A stretch of DNA of 64,000 nucleotides from Bolinopsis microptera (taxonomy: Eukaryota; Ctenophora; Tentaculata; Lobata; Bolinopsidae): positions 23,492,828-23,556,827 of the forward strand of contig NC_087076.1 in assembly GCF_026151205.1 (NCBI RefSeq), read 5' to 3'. Both the position numbers and the translations under genes were made by a program. Shown in pieces: positions 34,048 through 45,271 of this stretch. Every line of letters begins with the position of its first letter. Position 1 is the stretch's first letter. The notes under the pieces are model-generated. The model saw only the letters and a program-made list of their open reading frames with translations. It did no database searches and was not told where the DNA came from.

Positions 34048-34760
34048 GGGGGGGGGGGGGGGGGGGGCCAACCATATTAAAGTATATTAAAATGTAGGAT
34101 TTTTCCCGATTTTGACCCGGGGATATACTTTAATATACTTTAATATACTTTAATATACTTTAATATATCCTTATCTCCTTGGAGGCCTACATCAAAAATT
34201 GTTGCCCAAAATAAGCTTGAAATGCAATCCTTAATCGATTCCAAAAAGTTCTTGAAAAAATATTGAAAACTGATGGAGTTATTTCAATTTTAATGAAGTC
34301 ATTTTGGCTAGTATTCCGAACCGAGATATTGTGTGCAATTTTCCCAATTTTGTTCATGGAGGTCTTTTTACTTAGTATCCACTATATTCAACAAACAATG
34401 AGTTATATCTTTCACATAGAGTCAGTCTCATTAAAAAATATTGAAATTTTATCGAATTTGGGCAAAAGCGAATTTGGGCAAAAGCGTATGCCCAAATATG
34501 GGCATATTTTTTAAAGCTCATAGCTCAGCCAATTTTTGACCAATCTGGATGGAAATTCATGTACTAGTCCTAAAACAGGCTTATCTTGCGAATCTGAGTG
34601 AAAAATATGGTTCCTCATGTAAATCTTAACGAAGAATATAAAACTTCTAATTGTAGGTATATTAAAGTATATTAAAATGTAGGATTTTTTCCGATTTTGA
34701 CCCGGGGATATACTTTAATATACTTTAATATGGTTGCCCCCCCCCCCCCCCCCCCCCCCC
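34048..34760. mobile_element. MITE-like element with poly(G)/poly(C) ends
   Basis: A G20 run (34048-34067) begins the element and a C24 run (34737-34760) ends it. Inside the runs, CCAACCATATTAAAGTATAT at the left is inverted at the right. AAGTTA lies outside both ends (34042-34047 and 34761-34766), a 6-bp target duplication. A ~75-bp segment (ATTAAAATGTAGGATTTTT, CCGATTTTGACCCGGGGATA) occurs in direct orientation near each end, and each copy is a partial palindrome of TATTAAAG/CTTTAATA. The interior frame at 34263-34514 is not recognisable. Confidence 0.75.
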
Positions 34761-34766
34761 AAGTTA

Positions 34767-35910
34767 TTACATTAGCTTCCTTTAGGTGGGTAGCAATAAC
34801 GTGACCAGCCCCCTGTCACGTTTTGAGAGTTTACTAATCAACCTGGTTGCATGCAACATCGCCCCTTAAACTACCTCAACATTGACACCACTAAAACATA
34901 TCTTCACTCCACTATCCCCTGATGATGAAAACACGTTGTCTGAATCAAACAACCTGTTGTTTCACTTATATTAATCGAGTTTCCAGAACCTCCTCCAGTT
35001 TACTAAGAACTGTGTAAGTCAGTAATGGTTAATTTTCCGGTTTTAAATCCTAATTTTACAATCTTATTTATAAAAGGGTAAAAAACACTGCTTAACAAGC
35101 TTAATAACCATTTTCAATTATTTCTGTCACTCCTTGACGTACATTAATCAAGGAATTAAGATATGGTTTAACTCCATAGGTAAATATTGTGCTATACTAC
35201 AGCTTCAGTGACCAAGTTTATTGGTAAGATCCCAAGTCCTGATTAGATCTGTCGCTAAATGTCTGTCTAGTGTCTGCTGTTAAAATACATTATAACGTAA
35301 AACTTATTAGTCACAATTTTAATGTTGTAGTCAGCCTGATATAATAAATTGTGATAATTCCGAGTAACTTCGTTGTCATTTTATACCACTGTTCTAAAAT
35401 GTACAAAAAAGGAATTAACCAAAACTCAGAGCCCATCAAACTGCTCACCAGTGTCCACGGATCCGGACCGGCGGACCATGTGATTACACTACAGGTTATA
35501 TGTATAATTCCGCGAGCAGTTGACTGTTGAGTAATTCTTAAAAAGGAAGTTGATTAAACTTAAGCTTCCACCCCCCTGATGGGAACTCTTGAGCGTGCTT
35601 GAATTAAGATAATCAAAATTGCTTCTGCAGATGTAATGTGAGAGTTTATTTAATTAAAAGCAAAACTTGAGTTGAGTAAAGATGACGTCATGTACAATGT
35701 ACATTCTACATTGTATTTGTAAAGTGTGCACCCTCATTGTGTCAATTTCGCTGAATTTAATTATTATTGATTACCTTTACAATATTGTGTGGATGATGAG
35801 AAAGTGATCTGTTCAATCAGTGTTAAAAGACCTCGCATGATTACCATAAACATCAAACAATGAAATGATAATAAAATCCAAACAAAGTCTTCATACATTA
35901 TGTATCCTGG
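34767..35910. other. Non-coding stretch before the minisatellite
   Basis: No gene was recognised. Around 34930 the sequence CTGATGATGAAAACACG has a faint hammerhead-like look but lacks a proper stem (see rejected items). Confidence 0.4.
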
Positions 35911-38900
35911 TTATTTCAGCAACAATAATGTAAATTACTTATTGTTACCTTGATTAATATTCATGGTTATTTCAGCAACAATAATGTAAATTACTTGTTG
36001 TTACCTTGATTAATATTCATGGTTATTTCAGCAACAATAATGTAAATTACTTGTTGTTACCTTGATTAATATTCATGGTTATTTCAGCAACAATAATGTA
36101 AATTACTTGTTGTTACCTTGATTAATATTCATGGTTATTTCAGCAACAATAATGTAAATTACTTGTTGTTACCTTGATTAATATTCATGGTTATTTCAGC
36201 CACAATAATGTAAATTACTTGTTGTTACCTTGATTAATATTCATGGTTATTTCAGCAACAATAATGTAAATTACTTGTTGTTACCTTGATTAATATTCAT
36301 GGTTATTTCAGCCACAATAATGTAAATTACTTATTGTTACCTTGATTAATATTCATGGTTATTTCAGCCACAATAATGTAAATTACTTGTTGTTACCTTG
36401 ATTAATATTCATGGTTATTTCAGCAACAATAATGTAAATTACTTGTTGTTACCTTGATTAATATTCATGGTTATTTCAGCAACAAAAATGTAAATTACTT
36501 GTTGTTACCTTGATTAATATTCATGGTTATTTCAGCAACAATAATGTAAATTACTTGTTGTTACCTTGATTAATATTCATGGTTATTTCAGCTACAATAA
36601 TGTAAATTACTTGTTGTTACCTTGATTAATATTCATGGTTATTTCAGCCACAATAATGTAAATTACTTGTTGTTACCTTGATTAATATTCATGGTTATTT
36701 CAGCAACAATAATGTAAATTACTTGTTGTTACCTTGATTAATATTCATGGTTATTTCAGCCACAATAATGTAAATTACTTGTTGTTACCTTGATTAATAT
36801 TCATGGTTATTTCAGCAACAATAATGTAAATTACTTGTTGTTACCTTGATTAATATTCATGGTTATTTCAGCAACAAAAATGTAAATTACTTGTTGTTAC
36901 CTTGATTAATATTCATGGTTATTTCAGCAACAATAATGTAAATTACTTGTTGTTACCTTGATTAATATTCATGGTTATTTCAGCTACAATAATGTAAATT
37001 ACTTATTGTTATCTTGATTAATATTCATGGTTATTTCAGCAACAATAATGTAAATTACTTGTTGTTACCTTGATTAATATTCATGGTTATTTCAGTCACA
37101 ATAATGTAAATTACTTGTTGTTACCTTGATTAATATTCATGGTTATTTCAGCAACAATAATGTAGATTACTTGTTGTTACCTTGATTAATATTCATGGTT
37201 ATTTCAGCCACAATAATGTAAATTACTTGTTGTTACCTTGATTAATATTCATGGTTATTTCAGCAACAATAATGTAGATTACTTGTTGTTACCTTGATTA
37301 ATATTCATGGTTATTTCAGCCACAATAATGTAAACTACTTGTTGTTACCTTGATTAATATTCATGGTTATTTCAGCAACAATAATGTAAATTACTTGTTG
37401 TTACCTTGATTAATATTCATGGTTATTTCAGCAACAATAATGTAAATTACTTGTTGTTACCTTGATTAATATTCATGGTTATTTCAGCCACAATAATGTA
37501 AATTACTTGTTGTTACCTTGATTAATATTCATGGTTATTTCAGCAACAATAATGTAAATTACTTGTTGTTACCTTGATTAATATTCATGGTTATTTCAGC
37601 AACAATAATGTAAATTACTTGTTGTTACCTTGATTAATATTCATGGTTATTTCAGCAACAATAATGTAAATTACTTGTTGTTACCTTGATTAATATTCAT
37701 GGTTATTTCAGCAACAATAATGTAAATTACTTGTTGTTACCTTGATTAATATTCATGGTTATTTCAGCCACAATAATGTAAATTACTTGTTGTTACCTTG
37801 ATTAATATTCATGGTTATTTCAGCAACAATAATGTAAATTACTTGTTGTTACCTTGATTAATATTCATGGTTATTTCAGCCACAATAATGTAAATTACTT
37901 ATTGTTACCTTGATTAATATTCATGGTTATTTCAGCCACAATAATGTAAATTACTTGTTGTTACCTTGATTAATATTCATGGTTATTTCAGCAACAATAA
38001 TGTAAATTACTTGTTGTTACCTTGATTAATATTCATGGTTATTTCAGCAACAAAAATGTAAATTACTTGTTGTTACCTTGATTAATATTCATGGTTATTT
38101 CAGCAACAATAATGTAAATTACTTGTTGTTACCTTGATTAATATTCATGGTTATTTCAGCTACAATAATGTAAATTACTTGTTGTTACCTTGATTAATAT
38201 TCATGGTTATTTCAGCCACAATAATGTAAATTACTTGTTGTTACCTTGATTAATATTCATGGTTATTTCAGCAACAATAATGTAAATTACTTGTTGTTAC
38301 CTTGATTAATATTCATGGTTATTTCAGCCACAATAATGTAAATTACTTGTTGTTACCTTGATTAATATTCATGGTTATTTCAGCAACAATAATGTAAATT
38401 ACTTGTTGTTACCTTGATTAATATTCATGGTTATTTCAGCAACAAAAATGTAAATTACTTGTTGTTACCTTGATTAATATTCATGGTTATTTCAGCAACA
38501 ATAATGTAAATTACTTGTTGTTACCTTGATTAATATTCATGGTTATTTCAGCTACAATAATGTAAATTACTTATTGTTATCTTGATTAATATTCATGGTT
38601 ATTTCAGCAACAATAATGTAAATTACTTGTTGTTACCTTGATTAATATTCATGGTTATTTCAGTCACAATAATGTAAATTACTTGTTGTTACCTTGATTA
38701 ATATTCATGGTTATTTCAGCAACAATAATGTAGATTACTTGTTGTTACCTTGATTAATATTCATGGTTATTTCAGCCACAATAATGTAAATTACTTGTTG
38801 TTACCTTGATTAATATTCATGGTTATTTCAGCAACAATAATGTAAATTACTTGTTGTTACCTTGATTAATATTCATGGTTATTTCAGCAACAATAATGTA

Positions 38901-40769
38901 GATTACTTGTTGTTACCTTGATTAATATTCATGGTTATTTCAGCCACAATAATGTAAACTACTTGTTGTTACCTTGATTAATATTCATGGTTATTTCAGC
39001 AACAATAATGTAAATTACTTGTTGTTACCTTGATTAATATTCATGGTTATTTCAGCAACAATAATGTAAATTACTTGTTGTTACCTTGATTAATATTCAT
39101 GGTTATTTCAGCCACAATAATGTAAATTACTTGTTGTTACCTTGATTAATATTCATGGTTATTTCAGCAACAATAATGTAAATTACTTGTTGTTACCTTG
39201 ATTAATATTCATGGTTATTTCAGCAACAATAATGTAAATTACTTGTTGTTACCTTGATTAATATTCATGGTTATTTCAGCAACAATAATGTAAATTACTT
39301 GTTGTTACCTTGATTAATATTCATGGTTATTTCAGCAACAATAATGTAGATTACTTGTTGTTACCTTGATTAATATTCATGGTTATTTCAGCCACAATAA
39401 TGTAAATTACTTGTTGTTACCTTGATTAATATTCATGGTTATTTCAGCAACAATAATGTAGATTACTTGTTGTTACCTTGATTAATATTCATGGTTATTT
39501 TAGCCACAATAATGTAAATTACTTGTTGTTACCTTGATTAATATTCATGGTTATTTCAGCAACAATAATGTAAATTACTTGTTGTTACCTTGATTAATAT
39601 TCATGGTTATTTCAGCAACAATAATGTAAATTACTTGTTGTTACCTTGATTAATATTCATGGTTATTTCAGCCACAATAATGTAAATTACTTTTTGTTAC
39701 CTTGATTAATATTCATGGTTATTTCAGCCACAATAATGTAAATTACTTGTTGTTACCTTGATTAATATTCATGGTTATTTCAGCCACAATAATGTAAATT
39801 ACTTGTTGTTACCTTGCTTAATATTCATGGTTATTTCAGCAACAATAATGTAAATTACTTGTTGTTACCTTGATTAATATTCATGGTTATTTCAGCAACA
39901 ATAATGTAAATTACTTGTTGTTACCTTGATTAATATTCATGGTTATTTCAGCAACAATAATGTAAATTACTTGTTGTTACCTTGATTAATATTCATGGTT
40001 ATTTCAGCAACAATAATGTAAATTACTTGTTGTTACCTTGATTAATATTCATGGTTATTTCAGCAACAATTATGTAAATTACTTGTTGTTACCTTGATTA
40101 ATATTCATGGTTATTTCAGCAACAATAATGTAAATTACTTGTTGTTACCTTGATTAATATTCATGGTTATTTCAGCAACAATAATGTAAATTACTTGTTG
40201 TTACCTTGATTAATATTCATGGTTATTTCAGCAACAATAATGTAAATTACTTGTTGTTACCTTGATTAATATTCATGGTTATTTCAGCAACAATAATGTA
40301 AATTACTTGTTGTTACCTTGATTAATATTCATGGTTATTTCAGCAACAATAATGTAAATTACTTGTTGTTACCTTGATTAATATTCATGGTTATTTCAGC
40401 CACAATAATGTAAATTACTTGTTGTTACCTTGCTTAATATTCATGGTTATTTCAGCCACAATAATGTAAATTACTTGTTGTTACCTTGCTTAATATTCAT
40501 GGTTATTTCAGCCACAATAATGTAAATTACTTGTTGTTACCTTGATTAATATTCATGGTTATTTCAGCCACAATAATGTAAATTACTTATTGTTACCTTG
40601 ATTAATATTCATGGTTATTTCAGCAACAATAATGTAAATTACTTGTTGTTACCTTGATTAATATTCATGGTTATTTCAGCAACAATAATGTAAATTACTT
40701 GTTGTTACCTTGATTAATATTCATGGTTATTTCAGCACAATAATGTAAATTACTTGTTGTTACCTTGCC
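35911..40769 (+). repeat. 56-bp minisatellite array, ~87 copies
   Basis: Tandem units of 56 bp (TTACTTGTTGTTACCTTGAT, TAATATTCATGGTTATTTCA, GCAACAATAATGTAAA) run for 4.86 kb with very few differences. The main variation is one base after GTTATTTCAG (CAAC, CCAC, CTAC or TCAC), plus rare changes such as AACAAAAATG and TGTAGATT. Diagnostic variants recur exactly 1568 bp apart (36481 and 38049; 36873 and 38441; 36983 and 38551; 37095 and 38663), i.e. 28 units, showing a higher-order duplication. Each unit contains a pyrimidine-rich TTATTTCAG that resembles a 3' splice site. No open frame spans the array. Confidence 0.97.
36300..38900 (+). repeat. Higher-order duplication of 28 minisatellite units
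   Basis: A block of 28 units (1568 bp) is repeated once, with the same order of single-base variants in both copies. After the TCAC unit the second copy has one extra monomer, so downstream matches shift to 1624 bp (37319 versus 38943). This implies block-wise unequal exchange rather than unit-by-unit growth. Confidence 0.85.
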
Positions 40770-41209
40770 CGGTTCCCTCCAAAATCTGGGTTGATCATAA
40801 TTGGGGCGGATGATGTAGTCACGAGATCTCCCTTATTTTGATAGTGAATCACAATATAAACGATAAGATAAAGTTGTTAACAATTTATTTAAGTTATCAA
40901 TATTTGCATTCTATTCACATAATATACATATTTACATAATCTGATAGAAACGATCTGTCATAATAAAAATGTCAACTCAATATAAAAGTTATTGGGTGCT
41001 TCATGGTCTTTTGTATCAATCCAACGAAAACTTCTCTTCTGATCTCTATACTTCTTTATAGCTTACACTCATATTATTTTACACAAACCACTAGAAATTC
41101 TGTGATCAGGGGTGTGATCCCCCCCGGCCCGCCCCCTGCTTCCTACACCCCTGACTGTGATCTCTAAGGTTTTAAAACCATAATGGTCTATTCTTGCTCA
41201 GACAGTTGA
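40770..41209. other. Non-coding stretch after the minisatellite
   Basis: No exon was recognised. The right part is probably the 3' untranslated region of the - strand gene ending at 41210. Confidence 0.35.
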
Positions 41210-43457
41210 TTATTTTGGCTGTAGAAAAGTTGTGAATTCATCCAAAGCACCGGCAAGTTTAGATAATTTAGCGTCATTTTCCTTCTTCATTTGCTGTGAC
41301 TGATGAATTATAAGTCTCATCTCCTGCTCCAATGTCGCTACTTCTTCTTTGTAACTCTTCTCTCTTAGAACTGAGCTCTGCGCGTTCTTCTCTGCGTCTT
41401 CCTCCTGAAATAATATGTACAGTATACAGTTACTGTTACAGTTACATAAATCATGAATTAGAAAATTAATCACAAACATGCGTATACAATTATATTGATA
41501 TCCAATAACCATATTATGGTGAGTAGTGAGCTACCTGTCGCTTCAGTTCCAGCTCATGTTTATCCTCCAACACTTTGATCTCCTCCTCTAACCTTGTTAT
41601 CTTCTCCTTCTCCTCCTCAATACTCCTCCTCCACCTCCCCTCCTGCTCGGTGTGGCGCTCCTTCATCTCCTCTGTTGCTCTGACAGGTAATATTATGTCA
41701 TGTTAAACATTACGTCAATATTTCTGACACATAATGGCACAATCTTACTGAATAGTTAACGATTATCGTGCCCCCTGCGGCCGGCCCCCCTTATGATAAT
41801 GTGCCCCCTACCCCCCCCCCTCTCATTATTATGTGCCCCCCTGCCCTCATGATTATGTGTGCGGTATTATTTTAGGCTGTAACCTTTTTAGTCCAATGGA
41901 ATAAACCTAGCATGCCTTGGTTGCAGCATCGCTTCACTTATAAGTGCATATAGAGATATAGGGCCCGATGTAATTGCTATGAACAGTTTACTGGTCAACT
42001 GGTGTTTCGGTGTCCCTAATTTTGTTTACACTCGGTCACTTGTCAAGGCATGAAAGGTCATTCGGCGAATTTTCTTTGAAATAAAATGATGTATTGTAAA
42101 CATTTTGAAAGTTTATTGATTAAAAAAGATTATCTTCACGGTATGATAACTTACTTCTCCACAGTTTCAAAGACAGTTATCTTGTCTTCCCATTGCTGTT
42201 TTAAGTCTTTGTACTTTCTTTTAACTCGATCACTCTAAAATAAAGTACAATTAAGTGAGAATGTTTTTACATAATGTTTTCCATGTTTTTGCCTCACAGG
42301 GGATATTGTGGTATTTTCTAAATATAACTAATAACTGTAATACATTGATGTAAAGTTTATTTGAATTTTGAAATTAAAAAAATGTCATTGGTTTGAGTTA
42401 GAGGGCGTTAAGTAAAAACTAACCCTCCCCTGTAAACCGGAATTTCTAAAAAACCCTTCCCCCCCTTCTCCCCCCTGAAAAACATGCAGAGCCCCGCCTC
42501 GAACTAATGTCAAATTATTATTATTCTAGAGTGTAAAAAAGGAAAGTTTTGATAACGTATCAACGACCATCCCCCCCCCCCCCCCCCCCCCCCCCCACCC
42601 CCCCCACCCCCACCCCCCCCCCCCCCCGTAAATCAACCGTAAGCAATTGTAAACCCCCCTCCCCCCTCGGCTGAATACTTAATATTGTGAACCGACCCCT
42701 AGGAGTGGAAAGCAGACAAATAATCCCATCGAAGAAGAAAAACATTCCCAAATTCTCCTTAGATAATCCAAGATGTCCCAGTAATATTTTTCAATTAAAT
42801 CCCCAAGTGTAATAAGCCCAATGTTTTTCTTACCCTCCTACCATTCTGTCTGGGCTAGGTTGTATACCATCGTCAAATCTCAGACCTAACTCACATGGAC
42901 GCTCCATCGATAATAGAACCAGACGAAGGAATAACTATTTTAAAGCTGAGCAGAGAATCTTTTGAAGAAGTTAAATATTTTAAAGATCAAAAGATAAAAA
43001 GTTTTATTTTTTCAAGGTCATACTAGACAAAGCGGTCTGTAGTTTCAACAACAAAAAAAAAACATCCATAATCGTAACTCGGATATCTTACTTTATAAGG
43101 AAACAATACTTTTGTCCAACGGCTCTCGACAAAGCTGTTGCAGGGATTGGAATCCATCATGCCAGTTACTGGTACTTTTGGGCTCTTTGGTAGCAACTTC
43201 ACAGTCAGGTCATTTAATCTGACGAAAATTACCATAAGAATATTAATAAGGTGTATACATCTCATCAGTCATGCTGCTCTAAGATTTCACTGCGATCAAC
43301 AAACAGGCCGAGCAAAAAATGTTAAAATGATGTTTAAAAAGTTGTGAAGTTGTACACAGTGTACGAACCTTTGAATTGACCATACGTCCGGAATTTCCTC
43401 CTGGACACCAAATCGCGGCGAGTCTTGCCAACAAATCCCCACCTTAGTAAGAGACAT
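41210..43457 (-). CDS. Five-exon coiled-coil protein gene
   Basis: Five exons join in frame on the - strand: 43457-43369 (start MSLTKVGICWQDSP), 43218-43092, 42234-42155, 41679-41535 and 41404-41210 (stop TAA). All junctions use GT donors and AG acceptors and the phases fit, giving 636 nt and a product of 211 residues. The first ~72 residues are globular-looking (DVWSIQ, VKLLPKSPKVPVTG, ESRWTKVLFPYK). The rest, from about residue 73, is a nearly continuous charged coiled coil ending DEFTTFLQPK. The length and layout suggest a small structural, cytoskeletal or ciliary protein, but I do not recognise the family. Additional exons between 43092 and 42234 cannot be excluded. Confidence 0.65.
42571..42626. 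repeat. Poly(C) tract in an intron
   Basis: A 26-base C run at 42571-42596, followed by C-rich sequence with isolated A bases, lies in the second intron of the coiled-coil gene. Confidence 0.9.
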
Positions 43458-45271
43458 GATGTCCATGATACATTAGTTTGAAATTTAATATTAGCAGTGT
43501 CCCCTACAAGTAACTATTTATAAAAATAGGAACTGTACTTACAGTTCTCTTTATATAATCATTTAAATAAATTGGCAGACCACTATTGTATGAAGTAACT
43601 CCGAACAGTGAAAACATCCCATATCATCTAAACATATATACATTTCGTACACAACAATACAGATCAAAAGCGAACCGAAAAGCTCACATCATAATAACTT
43701 TATAAAACTAATGCGTAAAACCTTCACTAAATGGATGGTAGTATATTATATTCATCGGAAATTATCAAGAATTTTAACAAACAATGTATATTGTAAAACA
43801 AGGTAAACGCTCCAGCAATGAGCCTAGTCAGTTAACCTTATAAAATTTTAATCAAACCAGGCCAAGGAATGTATAAAACCCAAAGAAAAAATAAAATCAT
43901 ACATTTTAAAGGTCAGTCCTTTCAAGCTAAAGATACTTGAATGACCAAATCAATCTGGAAGCCCGTTTGGGTGCCTTCATATAAACCAACCAAGGGGGTA
44001 AGCAGAGTCTCTCATAGTCCTTTAGTAATGCCTGTGCCTGAAAAAAAACCAATTACAATCGATAATTTTTGCCGCTAGCGTGGAGGGCGTGAGCAACATG
44101 CGAGCGAGACAACAAACTTCAATAAACAGAGCCCAAAAACACAAAAGGCCTTCTCTCTATAGATTAGTATGTCAATAAGTAAACAGAAAGTAAACAAAGA
44201 GAGTAAATCGTAACTTACTCGGAATACTCCCATGAACGTGAGTTTGAGGAGGTGCCGTCCCCCTGCTCTCCATGGTCTAGCAGCTAAAGTTGCTCCTATC
44301 TCGATTCAAAACCGCGACTCTCCATGCCAGACCCGCGAGAAATGTCCTGGAATCCGACTGTCAAATACAAAAGAGTTATTTTAAATGCTCACTTTCAAAA
44401 AATGTTGAAAGGAAATCAATTAAAAAACTTTTATATGCAGGATCAACTTAAAACTGATAAACTTAAATTGAGAGTTAACAGTGTTCAATCAAATGAAAAT
44501 TTTTGTTTTAAAACCCTGCACTGTTGTCATCATCACAAATGACGAAAGCATAGGCACCCCACTGGTATGACACGTAAGAGATCTTTGGAGTGAGTTACTG
44601 AACTTTATTACGTAAACCAATATTAGGACAATCCCTCGCAATCATTCTAAAAAACGGTGATCCCAAGAGGCGTTCTGGTTGTACAAATTGGAGTTCACAG
44701 TTCCATGGATATCGTATCAATGAGAGATCGATGTGATGTGATTCTCATTCGGGCTTATCACATGATATTTCCATTTCTTTGCAACGGATACAATAAACCA
44801 ATCTACCCATCGACAGATTATGAAACGTTACGTGAAAGTAGTGCTTAAAAAGCACATTGTGCGAGCCTTTGGACACAATTTTGTCATTGCGCCCAACATC
44901 TTTGTTCTTTAAAAACCGTCCATTTTTACAGCCACGAATTTATTTTTTTTCTATTCAATGGAATCAGAGTTTTCTTGTACTAAAAAATATCTTTTAAGAG
45001 TTTAAACAATGAATTCAACAAGCTTTATCTGGGATTCTGATCTTGGAAGCAGCGTTTATTTATCAACTACACAAGTCGTCCAGAGTCCAAAAAGTTTGGG
45101 CACAACGATGCGTTGCACGAAATCAGATTGTGAACAACACAGAGAATTGAGTCGATTGAATCATACCTCGTTACAAATTTTAGATACATTCAAATGAACG
45201 ATAAGGTAGTCTGCACCCATTAGGTTCACAAACAATGTGTTACAGTACATAGTACCGGTGTAGAAGTGCAG
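43458..45271. other. Stretch between two - strand genes
   Basis: Several short + strand frames exist (44324-44542, 44657-44848, 45009-45197), but none has recognisable domains, partners or splice context. I treat them as chance frames. The region just above 43458 should contain the promoter of the coiled-coil gene. Confidence 0.35.

Noticed and set aside
34925-34960. CTGATGATGAAAACACG as a hammerhead remnant
   Set aside because: Stem II does not pair and GAAA is replaced by GAAT; at best a heavily decayed relic.
35911-40769. Regular repeats that could be taken for a CRISPR array
   Set aside because: The units are contiguous 56-bp tandem copies without unique spacers, and the context is eukaryotic. 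It is a minisatellite.
42893-43024. Short + strand frame starting MDAPSIIEPDEGITILKL
   Set aside because: It lies in an intron of the - strand coiled-coil gene; another frame is equally open and no partner exon was found.
44324-45197. Three short + strand frames between two - strand genes
   Set aside because: No domain, no consistent splice sites and composition typical of chance frames.
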